Assembly (NCBI GenBank): GCA_014529385.2
Contig: CM043956.1
Span: forward strand, 59,343,120-59,407,119
From: Adiantum capillus-veneris
Taxonomy: Eukaryota > Streptophyta > Polypodiopsida > Polypodiales > Pteridaceae
Direction of reading: 5' to 3'
DNA length: 64,000 bases
The stretch's first letter is position 1; the number at the start of each line of letters is the position of its first letter. The position numbers were made by a program, and so were the translations under genes. The notes beneath the pieces are model-generated. The model was not told the origin of the DNA and searched no databases. It saw only the letters and a program-made list of their open reading frames with translations. This document shows positions 42,292 through 55,260 of the stretch, piece after piece.

Positions 42292-44601
42292 TGATAGCCA
42301 TTTTTCGGCTATCCATAATTGCCACACTAAGTTACTCCACCCTACCAAATTCACCCAAACGCTATGGCTATCCCTACCATTTCACTGTACATAGGCGTGT
42401 GTGAGTTAGGGGGCTTTTCCCATATCTTCTTAAAAACCCTCAGCTAGCTAGTCACTGGGCTAGTTGATCCTAAAAAATAAAAATAATAAAAAATAAAAGT
42501 ATATTATGGCCTCTTTGTGTGTAAATATTTCATTGTATATATGGCCTAAATATAGGGATTTTTTATAATTATTTTGATATTTTATTTAAATATTTCTACT
42601 TAGGTGTGTGTTTTATTAAACATATGTACACCTTCTTTCATCCTCTTACACCATAATTATATTTTTTGCCAATATGTACATACTCTAACCTCATATTTTT
42701 CCTTTATAAAAATCACTCCCACATTTTCACCTTCACCCTCGTGAAAACAAAAAATTGATTTCTACTCATTGTTTACGTTTATTATATTATTTACTTGCAT
42801 ACCTTTTCCTCTTTCACCCAAAATAATTCAAAGAGGGACCACATCATATGATTCCAATATCTTTCCATATCCCTAACTCCTCCATATTTTTATTATTGTT
42901 TTTACTCATTATTCTAACACCATGTGCTCATTGAGCTAAAGTCCATGAATAGTCCATACACTACTCCCACCATGTATATATTTCTTTATTCACCAATAAT
43001 CCTCCTCCATGCATGGGTCAAGGGCAACTTGGATGCTTTGTATTATAATATGACAAAGAAGGGGCTCACTCTTGGATGCATTGTACAAATTCAACAAAGG
43101 AGGGGGCCACTAAAAGACTTTTGCAGGCATAAAAACAGGCTTTTTGGTGAGAATTTTGGCACCTATCTCCACTCCGAATTTGGAGTGGTAGTCAAAAGAG
43201 AAAATGTAGCCCACGTTCTGAATAATCACCTCAAATTGTTTCATGATTTTTAGAGCTACCAGCGGTGAGCTATGAGTTTTTGAGTGGACCCCAGTCTGCC
43301 CACTTTTCTCACAAGTAGCCCTTAGTCTTCTCTCACCCTTCCACACACCTACTCACTCTTACACATCCCTCCCTCTCCTTCCCTCACTCAAACCTGCAAT
43401 TTCCATGGCTTCTCCCACCATCTTCACCATTACCCTTCTCTCTCATCCCTATAGTTCTTTTATGAACCTCTACATACATACACCCTCTCCATGTCTCTCT
43501 CTATTGCTTCTATGTTACAATTTCATTTACCTCTCCTAAAAATATCTAAAATTCAGCATCTTAACCATGATAACTTCTGCAAATTGAGGATTTTTCATCA
43601 ACAAATCCTCTTTTCATCGTGGTGGTCAACCGTGGCGGCGACGTAAAGAAGCGAAGAAGAAGAAGAAGACCAGCGGTCATTTTTTCCACAATCTACACAA
43701 GGGTGAGTTCAAGCTTCTTCAAAGCTTCACCATCTCAATGATTCTCTTTTAATTCACCCCTCTTCCTTCATCAAATCAACTCATCCTACCCATTGTAAAT
43801 GTATCACTAACAATTCTAGTGATTATTACCACTAACAACTAACTTCTCTTGTAAAAATGCACCCACACTATCAACATATGGAGTAGGCAACCGCACAAGT
43901 AAACCAAATTCACTCACTCCCATGGAAGTTTCTCTCCTTTCACCACATCAATAATTCTCTTACTTGAGCCCACATCCATGTGACTCAAGAGAAAAGAGAG
44001 ACCCCATTCTCATTTGAAAGTCATAAAAATTCATAATCCTTGATCTTTCCTAATAAAATTGATTAGGCTTAATCCTAATCAAGGCTTCTAAAACCTATAA
44101 ATAGAACCCATTCCTCCTTGTAAAAGATATCACTATACCATTGCCCACTAGATTGAGCGTAGCACACGCCAGTTCTATCTTGGTTGTAAAGAGAGAGTAA
44201 GCTTTCTATACACCATCACTTTGGTGCATAGAAAAGCTTGAGCTAGTTTGAGTGAGTGCGAGTAGAAGATATTCTTCCTACCATTGTTGTATCTACCCCA
44301 ACATCAATGAATTGGTAGTTTTGGGTGCAATTCATGTCCAAAGGCTCATGCTTCTCCTCCAATTTGGCTTGGCAAACTCATTCAGCTTCATAAGGTGACT
44401 TGTTTCATTGAAGGTTGTTGTTTTGTTGCTTGTGATTCATTGGCTATTGTTTGGCTACCATTGTAAGAGGGTGGATGGTGAGAGGGCTCCCATAACCCTA
44501 AGACAATGTGCTAGTGATGCTATAACCAAATCTTGTCACTTGATTCCGCAAGCTCTAAGTTCCTTTTTGTGCAAAATATAAAGTTGAAGCTAAGTTGTAC
44601 A

Positions 44602-44661
<60 letters not shown>

Positions 44662-44920
44662 TTTTAGTGTGTGACAGTGTTCCATTGGTGTTAGGGTTAG
44701 TGTAAATCCATTTCTTGTTTGTGGGTTGCCCTAACGATTCTCCTCTTTTGCATCCTAGTTCGCTCTTAAACTAGGTGGTGCCCCTTGTGTAGTTGGGATT
44801 TGGCTGTGGGTTTGTTGTTTTGGTTTGTGTTGTGTTGTGCCCCAGCCCCATTGAGCAGCACGGGAGCCTTGAAGGGTGTCTAGAGGTTTCTCTTCTTGTT
44901 GCCCGCCCCGGACCGCCTCA
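42292..44920 (+). repeat. Gypsy-3 3' LTR (about 2.63 kb)
   Basis: It is nearly identical by eye to 33730-36366, including the TATA box (44096-44104) and the (TC)n tract (44605-44658). It ends at CCGCCTCA, next to the resumed LTR of Gypsy-2. Confidence 0.92.
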
Positions 44921-45561
44921 CCACCTACTCCAAGCTTGTGAGAAGGGAGGCCTACACCAACAGCTCTTGGATTTATGATGCAAATCCAACCAAGATCCAA
45001 GCTTCAGTGCATGCTCATCTCCTCTACCATGCTAATTACTAAGCTAAGCTATGATAATATGAGTGATTATGTGAGGAGATGTACATCTTTCTCGTAAGAA
45101 TATTCCTTCTTCCTCTCAATCTACTCTCATACCCCGCTAGCTCTCACCATCTTCGAAGGTGTGTGAGGCCTTGGGTCTGAGACCCTGAGGGAATTGATGT
45201 TGTGTTTGATAAGTGTTTTGCATAGTGCATGAAGTTTCCATCTTCATTGCACTAGCTAGTATTGAAGGAACACAAGAAATTGTATTGTAAAATGTCTCTC
45301 TTGATGGGAGAAACCATAATACAAAGCCTTTTGGAGGGGGGACGGGCTCCATGCAAATCCGGTCCTCAACTGTTGTCAAGTGCTTAATTTCTCTCTCTTT
45401 TGAAGTATTTTTCATGCTATCTAACTAGGTGTTATGCTTTGTGTTGCTCTCTCCACCCAAGTACTCTTGTTAATCTCATTAGGAATCTATTCTAATGAAA
45501 TGCTCACTATGTTCATGCTATTTTCTGCTACGCACAAGTTACTAGGTCATTTAATGTTACA
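44921..45561 (+). repeat. Gypsy-2 3' LTR, right part
   Basis: It resumes at CCACCTACTCCAAGC and follows the family LTR to AATGTTACA at 45561. With 32782-33729 it makes a whole LTR. Confidence 0.92.
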
Positions 45562-46107
<546 letters not shown>

Positions 46108-46461
46108 GGAGATTCTTTCATGAGCACTCCCCTACATCAGCTATCACATCCACTGAGACTTGTGGTGAGTATGCAGCATCTCTTTACACGGTTCCAGGAC
46201 AGCCGCCTCTACCACACCCCCCAATGCCATTTCTGGAGACTGATGTGTAGGTTACAAGAGATGGATGTACCACTTTATTTGATATTTATGTGGATGAGGT
46301 TTTAGAATACATTGAGAGGAGAGATGATAGAGGAGCACAATTAGTAGGGACCTGGATCTCATTGCTACTATATACAGATGATATTGTGTTGATATCAGAT
46401 TCACCAGAGGAAATGCAGCAACATTTGGATACATTGCACACATTTGCTAGTGATAGTGGCT

Positions 46462-46703
46462 CTCGGAGGGTGCACTATGTAATGATAATGGATACCGTGA
46501 GTTTAAAGGGAGGGGTTTTAAAATACAAAATTTTAGGTAATTCAACAGAGATACATTAAAATAAGGGATTTTTATATTCAATTTTGGAAAAACTTCCTAA
46601 AATAAGGGGTCATTTTATTCATCCAGACATGTTAAAAAGAGGGATTTTTAATACCCCACGAACGCACGTTACATAGGAGGTATTGAACGGTGAACCCCCC
46701 AAG
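46462..46703. mobile_element. MITE copy 2 (242 bp, 8-bp target duplication)
   Basis: It is flanked by TAGTGGCT at 46454-46461 and 46704-46711. The left end is CTCGGAGGGTGCAC and the right end, read inwards, is CTTGGGGGGTTCAC. It shares size, ends, an AT-rich interior and the segment GAACGCACGT with copy 1. Confidence 0.9.
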
Positions 46704-48078
46704 TAGTGGCTTATCAATGAACCTTGGCAAGACCAAGGTTATGGTGTTCAACACCACACCACAGTGGGTCAAGTGAGCTTCACCTACCTTTGCATATGGT
46801 CAGGAGACGGTGGAGTATACAAATGCGTGACATTTACTATGGTGTAGTGTTTAGTGGCCTAGTGGCCCAGTGTTTTCTTTGAGGAGAGCAGCAGAGAGTA
46901 GGCTAACGAGAGTGTATGGGGATTTAGGGAAGATGGAGAGGATGTGTTTGTAGGTTTAGTTTCAAGAACCTCAAACAAAAATAAGGATTTTTATACTTTG
47001 GTCACCGGCTATGCTTTATGGGGTGCAAATTTGGGGTCCATTAGTGGATCACCATAGCCCTGGCTGGCAGTACTGATGGCTGGAAGTACATGGAGAGTCC
47101 TCTGGTATCTATGATTTCTCGGATGACTAGGGCCAAGCCCTCTATACCACATGATATTATTCGTGTAGAGCTCATTGCTCCACCATTGGTCATTGAGACA
47201 CTCACCAGATGTATTTCTTTCATGCATAGTATCTAGGATCTCTCGAGAGACAGATATGCCCATCTAACTTTGGAGTCTTCACGACAGCCTGCCTCAGAGG
47301 GAGACACCTCTGTTGGTATACACCTCTTTTTGGTATGCACAGATGATAGCTTGGTTCAAGATGCATGGTCTTGACATGGATAGACTGCCCCCTTTCCAAT
47401 ATTTGTTGGATGCACCCTCCTTGTCTCTCACATGGACCAAGATCACTCAACTCATCAGATAGGACTTGGTTCAATTAGACACTAGAAGGACATGGATACA
47501 GCCTATGTGTGTTTTGAAGATGGCTTTCTACAAAGAGCATCTCCTTGAGCTTACAAAGGATGGTTTTGTGATTAGACCCGCCTACATGGACACTCATCTA
47601 TCCCATGGATTACGATGTGCTATTGGACAGATGTGCACATCGTCACATCAATTAGAGATTGAGACTAGTAGATTAGAGGAGTACCAATAAAGGCCAAGAT
47701 TTCTCAGCTATGCCATATAGAGCCAGAGATAGAGTTACATCACATATATCACTACCCGGTCTACTATGAGATACGAGGCCATTTCCATTGCCTATTCAGA
47801 GAGGGTTTTGGACCACTAGCCAAATTTATGATATATCAAGATTAGATATGCCTTGGGCTATTTCTATTGGAGTTGTGCAGACATAGGGAGAGCCTCTTGA
47901 GGAGACCAAACAATTGGAGACACTCATAAAGGGAGATCACTGATTTTTTTAGACTACATGTGCAAAATTCAAATGAGTAGGCATCACAACAGACTTAAGA
48001 GTCCACCTATATCAGAGGTACAATGACTCACAAGGCCACTAAGATTATGAAATCCAAACACCCACGATTGCGAGGGTC

Positions 48079-48332
48079 ATTGAGACAACCATGGAAGTTG
48101 CATCAGAGGGTCCGAACTGTTTTGGCACAACATGGGAGATGCCCACTCAGAGTACTCACTGAGAAGGGCATTGATGAGCTCTACCAAAGATCAATGTTGG
48201 ATATCATTGAGACATTGATGGAAGTTGCATCAGAGGGTCCGAACTGTTCTGGCACGACATGGGAGATGCCCAGTCAGAGTACTCACTAAGGAGGACATTG
48301 ATGAGCTCCGCCAAATATCGATATTGGATATC
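48079..48332 (+). repeat. 127-bp tandem duplication in the LINE D tail
   Basis: Units 48079-48205 and 48206-48332 both begin ATTGAGACA and end TTGGATATC. Differences are few, so the duplication is recent relative to the decay of the LINE. Confidence 0.85.
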
Positions 48333-48459
48333 ATAAGATAGCATCTTGATTCCAACATCTCAATCTTTCATTTCATTTCATTTGACCCATTTCACTTTAG
48401 CTCATTTCATTTTTTATTTTTCAGTTTTCAGTTTTTAGTCTTTTACACAGACATTGTAT

Positions 48460-49218
<759 letters not shown>

Positions 49219-49369
49219 GTGGGGGGGGTCAAGGAGAGATGGGGGGAGCTAAAGGTCGACTCTCTCTCGACTCGCTTCACTAGTGAGGCAAAGGAGAGAC
49301 CCGTTTCTCAGTTGCAATGGGAGAAAAAATGGCTCTTTTGACAGATTAGGGTTTTTTTTTGAAGTTTTT

Positions 49370-49510
49370 AGCATCGCGTAAGCGACACCATCTCTTATAC
49401 ACCACTTTTTAGTTTGTAAGCGTCACTATGAGCATCACAACATGCGATGCAACTAGTGATGGATTTAGCAATGCTCTTAGTGACGTATGCATCGGTGCAT
49501 TTAGTTTTTG
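49370..49510. repeat. CACTA-like subterminal repeat remnant
   Basis: It contains AGCATCGCG, AGCGACACC, AGCGTCACTATGAGCATCAC and AGTGACG. These are diverged versions of the GCGTCGCTATGAGCGTCGCT array at 910-1087, again in both orientations. GAGCGTCGCAATAGAGAG follows at about 49660. A CACTA terminus is not visible. Confidence 0.45.

Positions 49511-49512
<2 letters not shown>

Positions 49513-49549
<37 letters not shown>
49513..49549 (+). repeat. (GA)n microsatellite
   Basis: A GA run of 37 bases between CACTA-like and LINE-like sequence. Confidence 0.95.
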
Positions 49550-49555
<6 letters not shown>

Positions 49556-49615
49556 TATCATCCTTGGAGGTCAAATATGACCTATGGGACCAAATGAACA
49601 TGTCACATGGTGTGA

Positions 49616-49960
49616 GTGGAGGTCATAAGTGACTCTCGATGCTCAAAAATGTCTGAAATGAGCGTCGCAATAGAGAGTCCACATTGTGGTAACCAAAACT
49701 ACAAATCTCTCTTCTTCTTTGAGCGCGGTAACCAAACGCATCCCTACATCCTTGAGCCCATCCCATTGAGTACGATCCACACCATTGCCTCCATTCGTCA
49801 TAGCTCCCATTCTCTATGCTGCGAGACAAGACGTTGGGGCACTGGCGAGGAGTCTCATCGACTTTGCACCTTATGCCCTCACCAAGTGCAAGGGAGTGAG
49901 TACCACACACTACTTGAGTGCTCAGCTTTTGACCACATTAGGTCCTCTTTTCCCCATATA
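49616..49960 (+). pseudogene. LINE C-terminal fragment with a Cys/His cluster (different lineage)
   Basis: An open frame reads RGNQTHPYILEPIPLSTIHT, then CCETRRWGTGEESHRLCTLC, then EYHTLLECSAFDHIRSSF. The C-x2-C ... H-x4-C arrangement with the HTLLEC motif is the zinc-binding end of plant LINE ORF2 proteins. It differs in sequence from the C-termini of LINE C and D, so it is another lineage. The rest of the element is missing and a (GA)n tract follows at once. Confidence 0.65.
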
Positions 49961-49965
49961 AATAG

Positions 49966-49967
<2 letters not shown>

Positions 49968-49998
<31 letters not shown>

Positions 49999-50054
49999 AA
50001 ACTAAACTTTGCAAAATTTGGAGCAATCCATCAGAGAGAGAGAGAGAGAGAGAG
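49968..50054 (+). repeat. two (GA)n tracts with a short spacer
   Basis: GA runs at 49968-49996 and 50033-50054. Confidence 0.9.
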
Positions 50055-50102
50055 CGAATCCATGTACATGTGAGAAATTGAAGCTGATGCACAAATGTTT
50101 GT

Positions 50103-50402
<300 letters not shown>

Positions 50403-50827
50403 GACAAATGAGTGAACTTTGCAAGATTTTATACTTTTTGTTTTGTAGTAGCTAGGACAATGATTGCAAAAAAAGCACCCTATAAGGTTCACTCGGAGTA
50501 GGTGCAAAGTACTATGGCCAATTTGTGGCAACATGATGCAGAATATGGTTCGTGGCCAGAGTGACAATACTTCTTATTTGGCCATGAAAAACCCTTAACC
50601 ACAATATTTACCATATTTTTGGATGATCCAAAGGATTGGTACATAAACCTAGGAATCACTTTAATAATCAAAAAGACACTAGGTCTCATTAGTTTTTATA
50701 AGATTTCTTATTATGGTTGTAAAATTGTGCCCATCTATGTATTGGGCCTTATGCTAATCTATTTGATGACCGTGTTACTTAGGAGATGTTGGAATTAGGG
50801 TTGCAGGAAAACACACATAGGAGAAGA
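50403..50827. other. non-coding stretch, nothing recognised
   Basis: Left flank of Copia-3. No frame or motif stands out. Confidence 0.5.
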
Positions 50828-51011
50828 TGAAGGAATCTCAAGGCACACAATAGAGAGTGTTTTACTTAGTGTGCAATGGAAAGATAAGATAGCCTTGGAG
50901 TGATGGGTGTATATACAATGCATGGGGTGAAAACCCTCCTAGTGAGGGAAAAAATGCCTTGACATTCCTAAGTGTGTTCACACACATCACTACCACATGT
51001 ATATGGTAAAA
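50828..51011 (-). repeat. Copia-3 3' LTR (184 bp)
   Basis: It is similar along its length to 56480-56663. The minus-strand purine-rich CCCAGGGGGA (about 51012-51024) lies just upstream of its start, as a polypurine tract should. Confidence 0.8.
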
Positions 51012-51042
51012 AATCCCCCTGGGAGCGATGGGATGAACAAGA

Positions 51043-52576
51043 TGTCATAATAACTAATATCTAATTCTCCTAAATGATTTTCACATGTTAAACTGATCAT
51101 TTAATATGGGGAAGTACCAGGGGAGAAAAGGCTAGAATATTGGTTAGGTTGGCAGATCGGTCACAGTAGGGATCCAAAGGAGGGAAAATAGGGATCCATA
51201 TGCAAAAGAGCAATGTGCATCAATGGGCTTCAAAGACCCTAAGGTTCAACCCATTAAGACTTCCAAAATGCTAAGGGTTTCAAAATTAAATGAAATCTTC
51301 AATGGTCAAACCTTTGGGAAAATTGGATGCTTGTGGGAAGACTCAAAATTCTTCCCACATTGCTATCCATGAGGGGGCGAGCCATTTTTATAGGGGATGA
51401 GAAAGAAACACACACACACTCTTCCAAGCTCCCTTTACACAAAGGGTATAGTGGACACATGTCAGCTTCCTAGCCCAGTTGTCCCCAAGGTGCATTCAAA
51501 TCCTATTGGATGGCAATAGAGGTGGACCAATGAGAATCAGGCTAGAGTAATTTTAGTTTAACTCATTAAAAACACTTGATAAAAGAACAAATAGAAATTA
51601 AGCTCTCTAGAAGACTATTGGACAGTCTCCCAAGGCATCCAATGAGCATTGAGCAGCCCAATGGCTTGCCTGATTCCTATTGGCCAAAAGACTAAGAGGT
51701 ACAATGAGAGTTTAATTGCATTATTTAAATACCTAAAGCTCTCACAAAAGGGGAAAGGGGGACACATGTCACAAGGCTATCACTTATGCTTCTTAATTGT
51801 CATTGGCTAAGCTTTGCAGGGGCCAATAGGATGCCAGCATGAGAAAATAGCAAGAGGGGCGACCATGAGAGAGAGGGGGCTGATTTCTGCAATGCATTAT
51901 CACACACACACTCACACAAGATCATGTGTGAAGTAAATAAGACTATGTCCTTCTCAAGCTTTAATGGAAAGCTCATCATCTACTCCAAGCTTGTGAGAAG
52001 GGAGGCCTACACCAACAACTCTTGGCTTTGTGATGAAAATCCAACCAAGATCCAAGCTCCAATGCATGCTCATCTCCTCTACCATGCTAATTACTAAGCT
52101 ATGATAAGCTATTAAGAGTGATTATGTGAGGAGACATACTTCTTTCTCTTAAGAATACTCCTCCTTCCTCTCAATCTACTCTCATACCCGCTAGCTCTCA
52201 CCATCTTCGAAGGTGTGTGAGGTCTTGGGTTAGAGACCATGAGGGAATTGATGTTGTGTTTTCAAGTGTAAGCTTGGTGCTTGAAGCTTCCATCTTCATT
52301 GCACCAGCAAGTTATTGAAGGAACACAAATTATTGTATTGTAAAATGTCTCCCTTGATGGGGGAAACCTATAATACAAAGCCTTTTGGAGGGGGGACCGA
52401 CTCCATGTAAATCCGGTCCTCAACTGTTGTCAATAGCTTAATTTCTCTATTGTTCATGCCTATCTAACTAGGTGTTATGCTTTTTGTTGCTCTCTCCATC
52501 CAAGCACTCTTGCTATGCTCACTATGTCTATGTTATTTTCCGTTGCACACAAGTTACTATACAATTAAATGTTACA
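51043..52576 (+). mobile_element. solo LTR of the Gypsy-1/2 family
   Basis: This is a full-length LTR (TGTCATAATAACT to ATGTTACA, 1534 bp) with a perfect 5-bp duplication CAAGA (51038-51042 and 52577-52581) and no internal region. Such copies form when the two LTRs of one element recombine. In its differences it is closer to the Gypsy-2 LTR than to Gypsy-1. Confidence 0.95.
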
Positions 52577-53403
52577 CAAGAGCTGGCACACAGAGTTTAG
52601 GGATGTTCCATGCCCTAAGGACATGATCAGTCCACAAAGGAGAGTAAGCCCAAAGATTTGCAGAAAGCTTTGAACTTCTCACTAGACAATGCCTTTGTGA
52701 AAAGATATGCAAGGTTGTCCTATGTTGGTACATAAGCGAAGCTGATCTCTCTTGTTGAGAGCCTCTCCCTGACATAGTGGTAATGCAACTCAATGTGATT
52801 TGTGCAAGCATGAAAAATTGGTTCCTCGCAACTGCCAATGCACTTGGACTATCAATGTAGATAGTGTTTGCAGTGTCTTGTCCAACACCCAAACGAGCCA
52901 TAAGGCGTCTGATCCATACACATTGAACCCCGTAGTTGTGAAGACTTCCTTGTACTCAGCCTCACAATTGGAAGTGACCACAGTAGGTTGCTTCTTTCTC
53001 AACCATGATATGGATGAACAGCTGAGCATGAAACAAAAACCACTTGTGGACACTCGTGTGTCAAAACAACCAGCCCAATTTGAGTCCAAAAAAGCATGTA
53101 ATGGCAACAATGATCTCCCTTGGGATTAAAAAATCCAAGATATAAAGTGCCACTTAAGGAAAGAGAAATCCTCTTGACAGCCTGCCAATGCTTAGACCCT
53201 GGGCTATGCATGAATCTGCTAACATGTGGGATTGCAAATTGAATATCCCGCCTCGTCTTGCATACATAAATAAGGCAGCCAACAGCATTTTGGTAAAGAG
53301 TGACATCAGCAAGATCACCACTATTATGAATACTCAATTTTAAACCTATTTCCATGGGAGTGGCCATATGTTTGCAATCCTCAAGTCCAAACTTACATAG
53401 CAA
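52572..53403 (-). pseudogene. Copia-3 RT C-terminus and RNase H
   Basis: On the minus strand: CKFGLEDCKHMATPMEIGLK, then YQNAVGCLIYVCKTRRDIQF, HWQAVKRI, then FLDSNWAGCFDTRVSTSGFC and TSNCEAEYKE of RNase H, then IDSPSALAVARNQ, in three overlapping frames. This is the normal copia order. The frames change near 53090 and 52880. The enzyme would complete cDNA synthesis but cannot be made here. Confidence 0.88.
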
Positions 53404-54114
53404 TGTTTCTATGTAACTTGTCTGACATAAGACAATACCACCATCACACTACTTAAGATATATACCCAAGTAATGATGCAATAGCCCCAAATCTTTCATC
53501 TTGAAAGTAGCATTCAAAATCAGCCTTAAATTCAGCAATATGTCTCTCATTTGGTCCAGTGATCAGCAAATCATCCACATAGAGAACGACAATGAGAAGT
53601 ACATCACCCTCACAACAATGTGCTTTTTGTTGGACTGTTATGAAAGCCTCGTTTGACCATGAGTGTCACCCTTCTCATACCAAGCACAAGGATATTGCTT
53701 CAACCTACACAAAGATTTCTTACATTTTCACACTTTATCTTCTTGCCCTTTAATGACAAAATTGTGAGGATGCGTTACATAAACTTTCTCAAAATATGTC
53801 ACCATTGAAAAAAGCAGTAACAATGTCTGGCTGATGTACATCCTAACCAAAATGAGTTGCTAATGCACATAGAAAATTCACAATAGTCATACAACAAGTG
53901 CGAGAAAAAGTCCCTTCATAATCTATGCCTTTTTGTTGTGCATAAGCCTTTTGCAACAACTCGGAGCCTTATAGCGATTAATCTCACCATCCGGCTTGCG
54001 TTTCAACTTGTAAACCCACTTTGTACCAATGGCCTTTTTGCCAAGAGGCAAATCACATAAAGTCCATGTGTCTTTTTCTATAAGTGCATCATATTCTGAT
54101 TGCATGGCAGCCAT
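53404..54114 (-). pseudogene. Copia-3 reverse transcriptase, N-terminal and catalytic part
   Basis: From 54114 downwards: MAAMQSEYDALIEKDTWTLC, then GTKWVYKLKRKPDGEINRYK, the start of copia RT, then a stop-rich stretch. The catalytic YVDDLLITGP is still readable, with YVDD at 53581-53570. It begins only about 15 codons after the gag-protease fragment, where a whole integrase should lie. Confidence 0.85.
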
Positions 54115-54129
54115 CCAATTTTTTGAATT

Positions 54130-55260
54130 TTATGCTTTATCAAGAGATAGAGGTTCATCAACATCACATGAGATAGACACATCCAAAGCAGAATTTGCAA
54201 CAACTGACATGCATGCATCATGGACAGCAGGATCATAAGTACACTCTTCACTAAAAGCCCACTCTACATCTATATCAGCATCACAATCTCCTTTCAAAGA
54301 AGACTCTACAATAGTTGCACTCGTATTTGGCCCTAGAGGTGAACCAGCCTCTTTCTTCTTAGTCTCTTTTGCCTTCAATTTTGGACACTGCTTGATCAAG
54401 TGATCATTATCTTTACAATAATGGCAGCCCATCTTCATTTTCTCCTTATCACCAAAATTCCCAGACAAAGTGTTGCCAGAAGAAGCATTAGGAACATAAG
54501 ATTTTCACTCGTAGAAAAACCAAGAGAAGTGGTTACATTGTTGTTATTACCACCTTTAATTTGAGCAGCAATAAAAGCCTATTCAATTGCACGTTGTTTA
54601 GGCCTATTATTTTTGGAAATTGACTCTTGTAATAGCAATGTGCATAATGCATCAAACTTGATAGCTTTAGCATTTTCTTGGATCATAAGTCTCCAAGTAC
54701 TAGCAAAAGTCTGTTAAGAATTTGGCAAAGTATCAGGAACAGACTGCACAAGGGAACTTTCAAAAATGTCTTTGCCTAGGTGGATCATTTATATCCTTGA
54801 CACCATCAAGGAAAGTGTCCATTTCATCTTCCTCATGTATAATCTTCAACTCCATCTCTTTACGCAACAATGCAATTTTAGCCTCATTGCGACTTGCATA
54901 AAGACCATGCAGAATATCCCCAGTTGTTTTATAGATTTTGCTAAATGAATATAAGGATTAATAGTGCGCTTCACAAACAACACAATCAAAGCATGAGCTT
55001 GTGCATCTTTTACCTCCCAAAAAGCTTGCTTTGTCGTAGGCAAAACAACTCTGGCAGCAGCAATCCTACCACCAAAACTTGTAACATCCTCATAACCAAG
55101 ACGTACATTGATGCCCTGCACAATATTTCAAACGCCCTTTGACACAAGGACATGCTGCATCATATAAGATTACATAGGGTAATTGTTTCCATATCCAATC
55201 TATCCTCAGCAGCAAACATCTTAACACATCTATGCTGTTGTCAGCCATGGCAAAAGCTGC
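54130..55260 (-). pseudogene. Copia-3 gag
   Basis: A start-like MADNSIDVLRC lies near 55250. Stops and frame changes follow, including a 91-codon frame at 55121-54846. The best piece is 54468-54130, with the zinc knuckle CHYCKDNDHLIKQC (CX2CX4HX4C) and an acidic tail, the usual end of copia gag. Protease is missing or unrecognisable. Confidence 0.75.

Larger units (their letters stand above)
33730..44920 (+). mobile_element. Gypsy-3: large gypsy element (Tat/Ogre-like) with dual RNase H
   Basis: Two very similar LTRs of about 2.63 kb (33730-36366 and 42292-44920) flank gag, protease, RT, RNase H, a second RNase H-like domain and integrase. ACCAC lies on both sides (33725-33729 and 44920-44924, allowing a one-base overlap with the LTR end). 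The second RNase H, the DGG protease loop and the GGGGGAGGGC purine tract suit the Tat/Ogre branch of plant gypsy elements. By nesting it is younger than Gypsy-2, and few base differences separate its LTRs. Confidence 0.95.
23969..45561 (+). mobile_element. Gypsy-2: chromodomain gypsy element carrying three later insertions
   Basis: It is of the same family as Gypsy-1, with LTRs starting TATCATAATAATT (23969) and TGCCATAATAATC (32782) and ending AATGTTACA at 25516 and 45561. Without the insertions it would be about 8.9 kb. It contains a MITE at 30197-30444, a CACTAG-ended element at 30536-31812 and Gypsy-3 at 33730-44920 inside the right LTR. Flanks share AGAC (23965-23968 and 45562-45565), so the target duplication is imperfect. 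It sits in LINE C. Confidence 0.93.
46236..48340 (+). pseudogene. LINE fragment D: reverse transcriptase to 3' tail, broken, with a MITE inside
   Basis: RT blocks: FDIYVDEVLEYIERRDDRGA, then the catalytic LLLYTDDIVLISDSPEEMQQ (about 46368-46425). The MITE enters at 46462. After it come LGKTKVMVFNTTPQW and the rest in changing frames. The C-terminal part reads ARYAHLTLESSRQ (frame changes), MAFYKEHLLELTKDGFVIRP, AYMDTHLSHGLRCAIGQMCT, then a degenerate Cys/His region and YEAI-GHFHCLFREGFG. The tail contains a 127-bp tandem duplication. Family and order match LINE C. 5' truncation is typical for LINEs. Confidence 0.88.
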
